Shown piece by piece: positions 48,442 through 59,397 of a stretch of 64,000 bases of DNA (the stretch's first letter is position 1; each line of letters starts with the position of its first letter). A model generated the notes under the pieces. The model saw only the letters and a program-made list of their open reading frames with translations. It was not told where the DNA came from and searched no databases. The position numbers were made by a program, and so were the translations under genes. Where the stretch lies: contig NZ_LJYW01000001.1 in assembly GCF_001305515.1 (NCBI RefSeq), positions 5,689,691-5,753,690 on the forward strand. The letters run 5' to 3'. The DNA is from Prosthecodimorpha hirschii (lineage in GTDB: Bacteria > Pseudomonadota > Alphaproteobacteria > Rhizobiales > Ancalomicrobiaceae).

Positions 48442-50742
48442 ACGGACAGCACGGCCGAACCGATTCTGACCCTGCCGAAGCATGTCGCCGCGCCGATCGG
48501 CGAATACGGCAAGTTCGTCCGCATGATCGGGCTCATCCTGGTCATCCTGTCGCTGCTGTCGGTGCTGGTTTCCTTCGCCATCCTGACCGGCATCACGCCG
48601 ATCACGCCGTCCGACCAGGTGCTCAAGATCGCCATGGTGGTCAACGCCGTGCTGCTCTTGGCGCTGACCGGGCTGATCGGCTGGGAGCTGGTCGGCCTCT
48701 ACATCGCCTGGAAGGATGGCCGCGCCGCCGCCCGGCTGCATTGGCGCATCCTGACCCATTTCTCGGTCATCGCGGCCGCGCCGGCGGTGATCATCGCCGT
48801 GCTCGCCTCCGTCACCCTCGACCAGGGGCTCGACCGCTGGTTCGAGACCCGGACCCGGACCATCGTCCAGAACGCAGCCAAGGTCGGGGCCGCCTATCTT
48901 CAGGAACATGCCCGCGTGCTGCGCGGCGACGCCATCGCGATGGCGGCCGAGATCGATCAGGCCAAGCCGCTCTACGACGACGAGCCGACCCGCTTCGATC
49001 AGTTCTTCGAGAACCAGTGCAGCCTGCGCCAGATCCCGGCGGCGTTCATTCTGCGGGCCGACGGCACGGTGGTCACCTCGGCCAAGCTCGACGAGGCCTG
49101 GGACAGCCCGCTGATGCCGCCGCCGGAAGCCTTCCGGCAGGCGGAGAACGACGAGCCCGTCGTGATCGCTCCCGGCCAGTCGAACCAGGTCGGCGCGGTC
49201 ATGAAGCTGAAGGAGTTCGAAGGGCTCTACCTCTACGCGACCCGGCCGCTCGACGGCCGCGTGCTCGATCAGGTGCGTCTGGCGCAGGCCGCGGCCGGCG
49301 ACTACGGCAAGCTCGAATCCAGCCGCTACGGCGTGCAGCTGGCCTTTGCGCTGATCTTCGTCGGCGTGGCCCTGATCCTGCTGCTCGCCGCCATCTGGGC
49401 CGGCATCGGCTTCGCCAACCGCCTCGTCGCCCCGATCCGGCGCCTGATCCTGGCCGCCGACTACGTCTCCAAGGGCAACCTCGCCATCCAGGTGCCGGTG
49501 CGCCCGAAGGAGGGCGACCTGGCCCATCTCGGCGAGACCTTCAACACCATGACGGCGGAACTGCGCACCCAGCGCTCGGAACTGATCGCCGCCAAGGACC
49601 AGATCGACCGCCGCCGCCGCTTCACCGAGGCCATGCTGGCCGGCGTGACGGCCGGCGTCATCGGCCTCGATGCGGAGCGGCGCATCACGCTCGCCAACCG
49701 GTCGGCGCTGGCGCTGCTCGACACGGCCGAGGCCAACCTGCTCGGCAAGTCGGTCGACGAGGCGGTTCCGGAACTGGCCGCCGCGACGGCGGAGATGAGC
49801 GCCGAGCCTTCGCATCGCGCCCGTCAGACCCAGGTGACGCTGCGCCGGGCCGGCCAGGAGCGGACCATCAATGTGCGCTTCACGACCGAGACCACGGCCG
49901 CCGGCGGCGGGCTGGTGGTGACGCTCGACGACATCACCGATCTGGTCACCGCGCAGCGCTCGTCGGCCTGGGCCGATGTGGCGCGCCGCATCGCCCATGA
50001 GATCAAGAACCCGCTGACGCCGATCCAGCTTTCGGCCGAACGCATCCGCCGACGCTACGCCAAGCGGATCGAGGACGACCGGCAGGTGTTCGATCAGTGC
50101 GTCGACACCATCATCCGGCAGGTCGGCGACATCGAGCGGATGGTCAACGAGTTTTCCTCCTTCGCGCGCATGCCGAAGCCGCAGAAGGAGGCGGGCGATC
50201 TGCGCGAACCGCTGCGCGAGGCCGTCTTCCTGCAGAGCGTCGGCAATCCGGAGATCGACTTCGTCTCGCGCCTGCCGGATACGCCGCTGGCCGGCAAGTT
50301 CGACATGCGCCTGATGAATCAGGTGTTCACCAACCTGGTCAAGAACGCCACCGAGGCGATCGCGGCGGTCGATCGCAGCGCGCCGGGCAGCGCCAAGGGC
50401 TGCGTCGAGGTGGCGGCGCGCGTCGTGGATGGCGAGATCGTGATCGACGTGATCGACAACGGCATCGGCTTCCCGCAGGAGAACCGGCACCGGTTGCTCG
50501 AACCCTATGTCACGACGCGCGAGAAGGGGACCGGCCTCGGTCTCGCGATTGTCAGAAAGATCCTGGAAGAGCATGGCGGACGCATCGAGCTGCTCGATGC
50601 GCCCGCCGTGGCGACCGGCGGGCAGGGCGCCATGATGCGCCTGATCCTGCCGGCGGCGGAGGCGGGCGCGCAGGGGGTGTCCGTGGAAGCCGGCCGCGAG
50701 GGAGCGGGAGCCGCCAGGTCGGCATCCGCGCCGATCGCGTGA
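48439..50742 (+). CDS. ntrY: nitrogen regulation sensor histidine kinase NtrY
   Basis: A 767-residue membrane sensor kinase of the NtrY/NtrX system (nitrogen and redox/envelope signalling). The N-terminus has three TM helices within ~30-120, then a periplasmic segment and another TM near ~305. HAMP follows (GFANRLVAPIRRLILAADYVSKG), then PAS (MLAGVTAGVIGLDAERRITLANRSALALL), HisKA with phospho-His in ARRIAHEIKNPLTPIQLSAE, and HATPase (NLVKNATEA, DNGIGFP, GTGLGLAIV). ATG 48439 lies in a tandem repeat without a good ribosome binding site; ATG 48349, behind GAGG, would add 30 basic residues and is a real alternative. ntrBC are not upstream. Confidence 0.95.
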   Translation: MTDSTAEPILTLPKHVAAPIGEYGKFVRMIGLILVILSLLSVLVSFAILTGITPITPSDQVLKIAMVVNAVLLLALTGLIGWELVGLYIAWKDGRAAARLHWRILTHFSVIAAAPAVIIAVLASVTLDQGLDRWFETRTRTIVQNAAKVGAAYLQEHARVLRGDAIAMAAEIDQAKPLYDDEPTRFDQFFENQCSLRQIPAAFILRADGTVVTSAKLDEAWDSPLMPPPEAFRQAENDEPVVIAPGQSNQVGAVMKLKEFEGLYLYATRPLDGRVLDQVRLAQAAAGDYGKLESSRYGVQLAFALIFVGVALILLLAAIWAGIGFANRLVAPIRRLILAADYVSKGNLAIQVPVRPKEGDLAHLGETFNTMTAELRTQRSELIAAKDQIDRRRRFTEAMLAGVTAGVIGLDAERRITLANRSALALLDTAEANLLGKSVDEAVPELAAATAEMSAEPSHRARQTQVTLRRAGQERTINVRFTTETTAAGGGLVVTLDDITDLVTAQRSSAWADVARRIAHEIKNPLTPIQLSAERIRRRYAKRIEDDRQVFDQCVDTIIRQVGDIERMVNEFSSFARMPKPQKEAGDLREPLREAVFLQSVGNPEIDFVSRLPDTPLAGKFDMRLMNQVFTNLVKNATEAIAAVDRSAPGSAKGCVEVAARVVDGEIVIDVIDNGIGFPQENRHRLLEPYVTTREKGTGLGLAIVRKILEEHGGRIELLDAPAVATGGQGAMMRLILPAAEAGAQGVSVEAGREGAGAARSASAPIA

Positions 50743-50778
50743 GGCATCCGAGGGGACGACAAGCAGAAGAACGGGCTC

Positions 50779-52146
50779 ATGGCATCTGACATCCTGATCG
50801 TCGACGACGAAAACGACATCCGCGAACTGGTGGCCGGCATCCTGGAGGATGAGGGGCACGGCACGCGGACGGCCGGAAACAGCGACGAATGCCTCGCGGC
50901 CATCGAGAAGCGACGTCCGTCGCTGATCTTTCTCGACATCTGGCTGATGGGCTCGAAGCTGGACGGGCTGGCGCTGCTCGACATCATCAAGGAGCAGCAT
51001 CCGGACCTGCCGGTCGTGGTCATCTCCGGCCACGGCAACATCGAGACCGCCGTCTCGGCGATCAAGCGCGGCGCCTACGACTATATCGAGAAGCCGTTCA
51101 AGGCCGATCGGCTGGTCCTGATCGCCGAGCGGGCGCTGGAAGCCTCGAAGCTCAGGCGCGAGGTGAAGGAACTGCGCGAACGCTCCGGCGAGACGGAGGA
51201 TCTGGTCGGATCGTCGACGATCATGAACCAGCTGCGCCAGCAGATCGAGCGCGTCGCGCCGACCAACAGCCGGATCATGATCTCCGGCCCGTCGGGGGCC
51301 GGCAAGGAACTGGTCGCCCGGCTGCTGCACCGCAATTCGCTGCGCGTCAACGGCCCCTTCGTGGTTCTCAATGCGGCGGCGATCACGCCGGAGAACATGG
51401 AGACAGAGCTCTTCGGCACCGAGCCGATCGAGGGGCGCCCGCGCAAGGTCGGTGCGCTCGAGGAGGCGCATGGCGGGACGCTCTATCTCGACGAAGTCGC
51501 CGACATGCCGCGCGAGACGCAGAACAAGATCCTGCGGGTCCTGGTCGAGCAGTCCTTCACCCGGGTCGGCGGCGCCACCAAGGTCCAGGTCGACGTGCGC
51601 ATCATCTCGTCGACCGGGCGCGATCTGCCGCGCGAGATCCAGGAGGGGCATTTCCGCGAGGATCTGTTCCATCGCCTCGCCGTGGTGCCGCTGCGCGTGC
51701 CGGCGCTGGCCGAACGGCGCGACGACATCCCGAGCCTGGTGCACCATTTCATGGAGGCGATCTCGCGCACCAGCGGGCTGCCAAGCCGCAAGATCGGCGA
51801 GGACGCCATGGCGGTGCTGCAGGCCCATGACTGGCCCGGCAATATCCGCCAGTTGCGCAACAACGTCGAACGGCTGATGATCCTGACCCGCGGCGATGCC
51901 GATGCGGTGATCACCGCCGACCTGCTGCCCTCCGAGATCGGCGCCATGCTGCCGGCCCTGCCCAATTCGACCGGCGGCGAACATCTGATGTCGCTGCCGC
52001 TCCGGGATGCCCGCGAGATCTTCGAGCGGGAATATCTGGTCGCACAGATCAACCGCTTCGGCGGCAACATCTCGCGCACCGCTGAATTCGTCGGCATGGA
52101 GCGCTCGGCGCTGCATCGCAAGCTGAAGTCGCTCGGCGTCAACTGA
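50779..52146 (+). CDS. ntrX: nitrogen assimilation response regulator NtrX
   Basis: A 455-residue response regulator partner of NtrY. The receiver is at 1-~120, phospho-acceptor Asp 53 in LIFLDIWLMGSK. The AAA+ domain is ~145-380 with Walker A SGPSGAGKELVARLLHRNS and Walker B GGTLYLDEVADMP. The Fis-type HTH is at the C-terminus (ISRTAEFVGMERSALHRKLKSLGVN). The sigma-54-contacting GAFTGA loop is missing: the position reads ELFGTEPIEGRPRKVGALEEA. It should therefore not act as a classic sigma-54 activator, which agrees with other alphaproteobacterial NtrX. It starts 36 bp after ntrY; same operon. Confidence 0.96.
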   Translation: MASDILIVDDENDIRELVAGILEDEGHGTRTAGNSDECLAAIEKRRPSLIFLDIWLMGSKLDGLALLDIIKEQHPDLPVVVISGHGNIETAVSAIKRGAYDYIEKPFKADRLVLIAERALEASKLRREVKELRERSGETEDLVGSSTIMNQLRQQIERVAPTNSRIMISGPSGAGKELVARLLHRNSLRVNGPFVVLNAAAITPENMETELFGTEPIEGRPRKVGALEEAHGGTLYLDEVADMPRETQNKILRVLVEQSFTRVGGATKVQVDVRIISSTGRDLPREIQEGHFREDLFHRLAVVPLRVPALAERRDDIPSLVHHFMEAISRTSGLPSRKIGEDAMAVLQAHDWPGNIRQLRNNVERLMILTRGDADAVITADLLPSEIGAMLPALPNSTGGEHLMSLPLRDAREIFEREYLVAQINRFGGNISRTAEFVGMERSALHRKLKSLGVN

Positions 52147-52161
52147 TCCTTCGGAGCCCCC

Positions 52162-53028
52162 ATGGCCCGCATCGCCTATGTCAACGGCCGCTATCTCCCG
52201 ATGACCGACGCCTCGGTCAATGTCGAGGACCGCGGCTACCAGTTCGCCGACGGCGTCTATGAGGTCTGCGAGATCCGCAAGGGCGACCTGATCGACGAGA
52301 CCCGCCATCTGGCCCGGCTGGAATATTCGCTCGGCGAACTGCGCATCGCCATGCCGATGGGCCGTGCGGCGCTCGGCATGGTGCTGCGTCAGGTGATCCG
52401 GCGCAACCGGGTCCGCAACGGCTACGTCTATCTGCAGGTCACCCGCGGCGTCGCCCCGCGCGACCATGCCTTCCCGACCCGGCCCGTGCGCCCGGCCCTG
52501 GTGGTGACCGTCAAGCCGCTCGATCCGGCCATCGGGGCGGCCGTGGCGGAAGACGGCATCGCGGTCATCACGGTGCCCGAGAACCGTTGGGACCGGGTCG
52601 ACATCAAGACGGTCGGCCTCCTGCCGAACGTGCTCGCCAAGCAGGCGGCCCGCGAGGCCGGCGCGCGCGAAGCCTGGTTCGTCGATGCGGACGGCTTCGT
52701 CACGGAAGGCGCGTCGACCAATGCCTGGATCGTCACCGGCGACGGCGTCCTGGTCACGCGGCCGGCCGACCGCGGCATCCTGCGCGGCATCACCCGGGCG
52801 GTCGTGATGGAGACCGCGGCGGCCGAGGGGCTCCGGGTCGAGGAACGGGCTTTCACGGTGGAGGAGGCCAAGCGCGCCCGCGAGGCCTTCGTGACCGCGG
52901 CGACGCAACTGGTCATGCCGGTGGTCCGGATCGACGAAGCGACCGTCGGCAACGGCAAGCCCGGCTCGATCGCCGCGACGCTGCGCGCCCGCTTCCACGA
53001 TCACGCGGAAGCCGTGCCGGTCGGCTGA
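52162..53028 (+). CDS. dat: D-amino-acid transaminase
   Basis: A 288-residue class-IV PLP aminotransferase of the D-alanine aminotransferase type, interconverting D-alanine and D-glutamate for cell-wall precursors. The PLP lysine is K149 in RVDIKTVGLLPNVLAKQAA; EGASTNAWIV and RGITRAVVMETAA bind the cofactor phosphate. The N-terminal YVNGRYLPMTDASVNVEDRGYQFADGVYEV is characteristic. GGAG precedes ATG 52162, 15 bases after ntrX, so it is co-transcribed with ntrYX. Tandem repeats follow its stop. Confidence 0.92.
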   Translation: MARIAYVNGRYLPMTDASVNVEDRGYQFADGVYEVCEIRKGDLIDETRHLARLEYSLGELRIAMPMGRAALGMVLRQVIRRNRVRNGYVYLQVTRGVAPRDHAFPTRPVRPALVVTVKPLDPAIGAAVAEDGIAVITVPENRWDRVDIKTVGLLPNVLAKQAAREAGAREAWFVDADGFVTEGASTNAWIVTGDGVLVTRPADRGILRGITRAVVMETAAAEGLRVEERAFTVEEAKRAREAFVTAATQLVMPVVRIDEATVGNGKPGSIAATLRARFHDHAEAVPVG

Positions 53029-53038
53029 GACGACGACG

Positions 53039-53143
53039 CCCGAGGCTTGGGGACCCGAGGCTTGGGGACCCGAGGCTTGGGGCCCCGAGACCGCGAGCCC
53101 AAGTCATCGGCGTCTGAGGCTGCGGCGCCTGAGGCTGCGGCGC
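53039..53143. repeat. two 15-bp tandem-repeat arrays 3' of dat
   Basis: First array: CCCGAGGCTTGGGGA in three copies (53039, 53054, 53069). Second: CTGAGGCTGCGGCGC in two copies (53114, 53129) plus a partial third. The two units share the GAGGCT core. They lie between dat and the convergent GNAT gene. Confidence 0.85.
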
Positions 53144-53207
53144 CTGGGACCGGGCGGGCTTGCGGCGCGGCATGCCGGCGGCGGCGAGATCGGCAGGGCG
53201 CTGGCCG

Positions 53208-53786
53208 TCAGTCCAGCGTCTTGACCATCGTGTGGACCTTGCCGTGATTGAAGTAGCGGCCGACCAGCGGCAGGCTGAAGGTCCGCGTGATGCGGTAGCC
53301 CCGCTGATGGTAGAAGTGCAGGCCGACCTCGTTTTCGTGGTCGACATGCAGCCGGATGATCCGCTTGCCGGCGGCACGGGCTTCCGTCTCCGCCATGGCG
53401 ATCAGGGCCGAGCCCAGCCCCGCGCCGCGATGCGACGGACGGGTGCGGAAGCTCTCCACATAGAGTTCGTCGCTGCGCCGCAGGCTGGCGATCGCCATCA
53501 CGGCGGCGTAGCGCAGCGAGCCGGCGAACCATCCGTTCAGGGCGACCAGGCCCGCCCGGTCGAAGCGGACCGGGCCGCGTCCGTCCATCCGATAGGTCAG
53601 GATCGAGGCCGGCTCGTCATCGATATAGCCGATCAGGATGCGGTCGAGATCGAGCCGTTCGCGCAGATAGAGGGCGCGCTCCTTCTTGCGCCCGAGCACC
53701 CATTCCAGCCAGGCCATCCCGCTCGCGATCTGCTTGAGCTCGCCGTCGGTCAGAATGCCGGCCGATCCCGGATGGGCGATGCGCAT
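53208..53786 (-). CDS. GNAT family N-acetyltransferase
   Basis: A 192-residue acetyltransferase. The acetyl-CoA motif is FRTRPSHRGAGLGSALIAMAETEARAAG (R-x-x-G-x-G/A pattern, ~118-145), followed by IIRLHVDHENEVGLHFYHQRGYR, the typical GNAT beta5/alpha4 region. The N-terminal part is helical and charged (WLEWVLGRKKERALYLRERL). Substrate unknown. It lies convergent to dat; the start ATG 53786 has AGGGA upstream. Confidence 0.85.
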   Translation of the reverse strand: MRIAHPGSAGILTDGELKQIASGMAWLEWVLGRKKERALYLRERLDLDRILIGYIDDEPASILTYRMDGRGPVRFDRAGLVALNGWFAGSLRYAAVMAIASLRRSDELYVESFRTRPSHRGAGLGSALIAMAETEARAAGKRIIRLHVDHENEVGLHFYHQRGYRITRTFSLPLVGRYFNHGKVHTMVKTLD

Positions 53787-54023
53787 GTCTGGAATCCCTG
53801 CTGCCGGGTCCCGTCCGGTGCGGATCGGGGCGATCCGACGCGAAGGACAGCTTCAAGACGATCGATCGCCGACGGTTCAGGATCGGGCGGACGGCCCCGG
53901 TCGACCGGCGGCGACGCCCGGGGCCCGACGGCCCCGGACGGCGCCGGCGCGCGGGCCGCGGGCCGACCCGGGAACGAACGGCGGGTCCGGCCTGCTGCCG
54001 GACCCTGGTCGCGACGGACGGCG

Positions 54024-55445
<1,422 letters not shown>

Positions 55446-55488
55446 CTATCTCGCCAGACCTGACATTCCGACCGACCCGGATACACCC

Positions 55489-55950
55489 ATGACCGCCTTC
55501 GATGCCTCCTCGCTGCAGCTCGGCCACGAGACCATCTACCCGAAGAGCCCCGACGAGGCCCGGCTCGACCGGGTGCCGAACCCGCAGGCCGACACGCTCT
55601 ATCTCGCCCGCTTCACGGTGCCGGAATTCACCTCGCTCTGCCCGGTCACCGGACAGCCGGATTTCGCCCATCTGGTGATCGACTACGTGCCGAAGGACTG
55701 GCTGGTCGAATCCAAGAGCCTGAAGCTCTACATGACCAGCTTCCGCAATCACGGCGCCTTCCACGAGGACTGCACGGTAGCGATCGGCCGGCGTCTCGCC
55801 GACCTGCTCGATCCGCATTGGCTGCGCATCGGCGGCTACTGGTATCCGCGCGGCGGCATCCCGATCGATGTCTTCTGGCAGAGCGGCGAGCCCCCCAAGG
55901 CGGTCTGGATTCCCGACCAGGGCGTCGCGTCCTATCGCGGGCGCGGCTGA
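55489..55950 (+). CDS. queF: NADPH-dependent 7-cyano-7-deazaguanine reductase
   Basis: A 153-residue short-form QueF, reducing preQ0 to preQ1 in queuosine tRNA modification. The thioimide-forming Cys is in [15 protein letters not shown] (~55), the substrate-binding [20 protein letters not shown] follows, and the C-terminal block is [17 protein letters not shown]. No preQ1 riboswitch is seen in the short space to eno, and no other que genes are in the window. Confidence 0.95.
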   Translation: MTAFDASSLQLGHETIYPKSPDEARLDRVPNPQADTLYLARFTVPEFTSLCPVTGQPDFAHLVIDYVPKDWLVESKSLKLYMTSFRNHGAFHEDCTVAIGRRLADLLDPHWLRIGGYWYPRGGIPIDVFWQSGEPPKAVWIPDQGVASYRGRG

Positions 55951-55961
55951 GGCGCCCGGCG

Positions 55962-55990
55962 GGTTGCGGCGCCCGTCCGGTTGCGGCGCC
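55962..55990. repeat. duplicated 12-mer 3' of queF
   Basis: GGTTGCGGCGCC occurs at 55962 and again at 55979 (period 17), in the gap between queF and the convergent hflX. It is a two-copy relative of the other 3'-flank repeats. Confidence 0.6.
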
Positions 55991-56031
55991 AGGGCCGGGG
56001 AGGGCCGACCGGCCGGCCGCCCCCGGGCCGT

Positions 56032-57576
56032 TCACGCCTTCGCGCCCGCCCCGGTGATGAAGCGGCCGGCGCGCGACCGGAACAGGTCGAGCGCCTTGTC
56101 GGGCACGCGGACCTGGAGGGTGACCGCCTCGGCGCCGTCCGTGCGGGCGAGCACCTCCGTCGAGCGGTGCAGCCAGGCGATCAGTTCGCCTTCGGTCGGC
56201 GGCAGGCTGAGCCGGAAGCTGGAGCGGTCGCGGTTGAGCCGTTCCTCGATCAGGCCGAGCAGCCGGTCGAGGCCTTCGCCGGTGGCCGCCGACGCCGGGA
56301 TGGTGACGAGACCGTCGGCCTGAGCGCGCTGGCCTTCGGCGACCAGCTTCTCGCGGTACTCGGGGTCGAGCAGGTCGATCTTGTTCAGGACCTCGATCAT
56401 GCGTTGCGGGTCGCGCGGGTCGACGCCGAGCTGGCGCAGCACGTCCTCGACATCACGCGCCTGGGCGAGCGTGTCTTCATGGGCGATGTCGCGCACATGC
56501 AGGATCAGGTCGGCCTCGATCACCTCCTCGAGCGTCGCCCGGAAGGCGGCGACCAGATGGGTCGGCAGGTCGGAGACGAAACCGACCGTGTCGGACAGGA
56601 TCATCTCGCCGCCATGGGGCAGGCGGACCCGGCGCAAGGTCGGGTCGAGCGTGGCGAAGAGCAGATCCTTGGCGAAGACGCCGGCATCGGTCAGCCGGTT
56701 GAACAGGGTCGACTTGCCGGCATTGGTGTAGCCGACCAGGGCGACGACCGGATGCGGCACCTTCTTGCGCGTCTTGCGATGCAGCGCGCGCGTGCGGGTG
56801 ACGCCTTCGAGTTCCTTCTCCAGCTTGGCGATGCGCTCGGTGATGACGCGCCGGTCGGCCTCGATCTGGGTCTCGCCGGGGCCGCCGAGGAAGCCGAAGC
56901 CGCCGCGCTGGCGCTCCAGATGGGTCCAGGAGCGCACCAGACGGCTCTTCTGGTAGTTCAGATGCGCCAGCTCGACCTGCAACCGGCCCTCGCGCGTGCG
57001 GGCCCGCTCGCCGAAGATTTCCAGGATCAGGCCGGTGCGGTCGAGCACCTTGGCGTTCCAGGCCTTTTCCAGATTGCGCTGCTGGATCGGCGAGAGCGGG
57101 TGGTCGACGATCACCAGGCCGACGCCGTTGGCCTCGACCGAGGCCTTGATCTCGTCGACCTTGCCCTGGCCGATCAGCGTCGCCGGCCGCGGCTGGGAAA
57201 GCCGCACGACCAGGCCTTCGACCACGTCGAGGTCGATCGCCGCCGCCAGGCCGACGGCCTCCTCCCGGCGCGCCGCCACGGAGCGCTGCGGGCGGGGTGT
57301 CTCGCCGGTCTCGGACGGTTCGGCCCGCTCGCGGATATCGGTGCGGACCGGCACGACCACGATCGCGCGCACCGCTTCGGCCAGCCGCGATTGCGGAGCG
57401 CGCCCCGTGCTGCGGCGGCCGGTCGATTCGATCGGGTCGATGTCGGAGGTGTCGCTATCGAAGGCGGTTTCGTCAGGCGGGACGGGGGCTTGGCCGGCCT
57501 GCGGCCCGATCCCCGTCCGGTTGGCGTCGTCGCCGGGGCCGCTACCGCTACCGCCGCCGGCGCGCTTGCGCGTCAA
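56032..57576 (-). CDS. hflX: GTPase HflX
   Basis: A 514-residue ribosome-associated GTPase that splits stalled ribosomes. The N-terminal HflX domain has [19 protein letters not shown] and [19 protein letters not shown]; the linker coiled coil is [23 protein letters not shown]. The G domain has Walker [17 protein letters not shown], switch [10 protein letters not shown] and NKIDLL. The first ~85 residues and the last part are extended relative to E. coli (426). It starts inside the hfq stop (4-base overlap), the conserved hfq-hflX pair. Confidence 0.96.
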   Translation of the reverse strand: MTRKRAGGGSGSGPGDDANRTGIGPQAGQAPVPPDETAFDSDTSDIDPIESTGRRSTGRAPQSRLAEAVRAIVVVPVRTDIRERAEPSETGETPRPQRSVAARREEAVGLAAAIDLDVVEGLVVRLSQPRPATLIGQGKVDEIKASVEANGVGLVIVDHPLSPIQQRNLEKAWNAKVLDRTGLILEIFGERARTREGRLQVELAHLNYQKSRLVRSWTHLERQRGGFGFLGGPGETQIEADRRVITERIAKLEKELEGVTRTRALHRKTRKKVPHPVVALVGYTNAGKSTLFNRLTDAGVFAKDLLFATLDPTLRRVRLPHGGEMILSDTVGFVSDLPTHLVAAFRATLEEVIEADLILHVRDIAHEDTLAQARDVEDVLRQLGVDPRDPQRMIEVLNKIDLLDPEYREKLVAEGQRAQADGLVTIPASAATGEGLDRLLGLIEERLNRDRSSFRLSLPPTEGELIAWLHRSTEVLARTDGAEAVTLQVRVPDKALDLFRSRAGRFITGAGAKA

Positions 57577-57827
57577 TCGTTCACCCGTCCGCTGGCTTCG
57601 TCAGGTTCGAAAAGTTGCAGCGGCGCGCCCGGCATCACCGTCGAGATGGCGTGCTTGTAGACGAGCTGCGAATGCCCATCCCGGCGCAGGAGAACGCAGA
57701 AGTTGTCGAACCAGGTGACGACTCCCTGGAGCTTGACGCCGTTCACCAAAAAGATCGTGACCGGGGTCTTGTTCTTGCGAACGTAATTGAGGAACGTGTC
57801 CTGAAGGTTTTGTGCGCGGTCTGCCAT
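57573..57827 (-). CDS. hfq: RNA chaperone Hfq
   Basis: An 84-residue Hfq, the hexameric Sm-like chaperone for sRNA-mRNA pairing. The Sm1 motif covers [36 protein letters not shown]; Sm2 is [11 protein letters not shown]. The C-terminal tail is short (~15 residues), as usual in this class. It is cotranscribed with hflX through a 4-bp overlap. It is a candidate partner for any small RNA in the genome. Confidence 0.98.
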   Translation of the reverse strand: MADRAQNLQDTFLNYVRKNKTPVTIFLVNGVKLQGVVTWFDNFCVLLRRDGHSQLVYKHAISTVMPGAPLQLFEPDEASGRVND

Positions 57828-58155
57828 TGTTGTTTCGACCTTATGTTATGATGATTGCTGGTCGTGATTGTTGTCGAACCACCGGCATCGCAGGCAAGGG
57901 AACGGTCAGGCGAACCAACGCGCGACGATGCGGTGCCATCATAACGGCAGCCCGGGGTCTTCGTCCAGAACATGCAAGGCTGCTTCCTCTTGCAGATTGA
58001 CGGAGGTCAGCCATGCCGCGCCGGTGGCAGGGACGGCCGACCGGGTTGCAGGAGGGTTTCGCAGAGCCGCGTTCGGGCCGCCACCCTGGGTCCCGCGCGC
58101 TCCGGGAACGGCCGGGTTGTGGGCCGGCGGCGCGGGCCGCGACGAGCGGATAGGG
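57828..58155. other. upstream region of hfq
   Basis: 328 bp between the SPOR-like gene and hfq. The 60 bases next to hfq are A/T-rich (minus strand ATCATCATAACATAAGG) and likely hold its promoter. A TATGAT at about 57936 on the minus strand is another -10 candidate. No gene seen. Confidence 0.4.
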
Positions 58156-59337
58156 TTACTTGCCCGGCGGCTGGCCGACATAGCTGGCCGGCGTGCAGGC
58201 GAGCCCGGCGCCCTTGGCGGCGATGCAATATTTGAGCGCCTCCGCCGGGGATGGGAAGGGGCCGCCGACCAGCCGCACCTCGATCCCGTCGCCGGTCTCA
58301 CGCGCCTGCGCCAGCGGATGGTAGCCCTTGGTCAGCTTCGGCAGGCGGGCGTCGATGTCGAGCCAGGCCTTGCGCAACTGAACCAGCGACCGGTACCCGC
58401 CGAGATCGACGCCGTAGTCGCCGCGTCCGGGTGCGACCGTCGGGACGGTGCCGGTGGTCTCCGGCGCGCGGCCGCCGGGATCGGGCGCCTGATCGGATCG
58501 GACGCCGATCGCGATGGAGGGATTGGCGGTGATCCGACCCGGCGCGGCGGGAGCGGCCGGCGCCGGCAGACCCGCTTGCGGCGTGCCGCCCTGGCCCTGC
58601 GGCGCCGGCGGCAGGGCCGACACCGGCGCGGGCGCGGCGGTCGCGGCGCCATTGCCCGCCGCCGGCAGGCCGCCGCCGGCGGGCAGGGTCGCGGTGGCGG
58701 GCCCGGCCGGCGCCGACGGGCGGAATTCGCCCGGCTTGATGTCGCCGGGGCGAGGATCGACGCGCGTCAGGCCCGGGTCCGAAGCCGGAAGGCGCCCAGG
58801 CGCGGCCGGCTTGGACGGATCGGGCCGGATGTCGGACGATGCCGGCGCGGCGGCACCGCCCTCCGGCGCTCTGACGCCCTCCGGCGCCCTGGCGGCGTCG
58901 GGGACCGGCCGGCGCGCGACACTGGTCAGGCCGGCGGTCAGGATGGTCGCCTGGTCTTCCAGCAGGGTGACGCGCTGGCTGAGAAGATCGAACTTCTGGT
59001 CGGCCCTGCCGACCAGGCGGCGCAGATCGAGCACCTCCTGGCGAAGCAGCTCGACCTCGCCGGCCAGCGCGATCGGATCGGCGATGCCGCCCGCATTCGG
59101 CCTTACGCGCGCATGGGCCAGCGGATTGACCGGCGTGCCGATCGTGCCGGTATTCTCGAGCCCGTCCAGGCGGCCGGCCGTGGCCGGGCGTTGCGGCGCA
59201 TATTGCCAGGCGGCGAACCCCGTCAGCACGGCCATCACGGCCACGAAGCCCCATGCGGCGAGCGTGAAGACGCTCGTCGTCGCATAGGCCCGCTCGGCCT
59301 CGATCTGCTTCAAAGGGTCCTGCAGCAGGGCCGCCAC
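58156..59337 (-). CDS. membrane-anchored protein with coiled coil, Pro-rich linker and SPOR-like C-terminus
   Basis: A 393-residue protein. One TM helix at ~22-45 (FTLAAWGFVAVMAVLTGFAAW) is followed by a coiled coil at ~90-135 (LAGEVELLRQEVLDLRRLVGRADQKFDLLSQRVTLLE). A long Ala/Pro/Gly linker runs to ~305 (with a duplicated APEGVRAPEG), and a compact C-terminal domain with Y-G-V-D-L-G-G-Y-R-S and VRLVGGPFPSPAEALKYC resembles the SPOR fold that binds denuded peptidoglycan. It starts with GTG 59337. A cell-envelope or division role is inferred; orthologues are not recognised by name. Confidence 0.75.
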   Translation of the reverse strand: MAALLQDPLKQIEAERAYATTSVFTLAAWGFVAVMAVLTGFAAWQYAPQRPATAGRLDGLENTGTIGTPVNPLAHARVRPNAGGIADPIALAGEVELLRQEVLDLRRLVGRADQKFDLLSQRVTLLEDQATILTAGLTSVARRPVPDAARAPEGVRAPEGGAAAPASSDIRPDPSKPAAPGRLPASDPGLTRVDPRPGDIKPGEFRPSAPAGPATATLPAGGGLPAAGNGAATAAPAPVSALPPAPQGQGGTPQAGLPAPAAPAAPGRITANPSIAIGVRSDQAPDPGGRAPETTGTVPTVAPGRGDYGVDLGGYRSLVQLRKAWLDIDARLPKLTKGYHPLAQARETGDGIEVRLVGGPFPSPAEALKYCIAAKGAGLACTPASYVGQPPGK

Positions 59338-59397
59338 GGGCGCCGATCCTTCCCCGAATCTCTTCGGGCGAGAATATCACCAAGCCCGCAGGCCAAG

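Noticed and set aside
48190-53004. A 1604-codon open frame antisense to ntrY-ntrX-dat
   Set aside because: It lies opposite three well-supported genes and has His/Arg/Gln-rich, repeat-poor composition typical of the antisense of GC-rich coding DNA; no family resemblance.
55489-55950. preQ1 riboswitch upstream of queF
   Set aside because: The short space to eno contains no recognisable preQ1 aptamer core.
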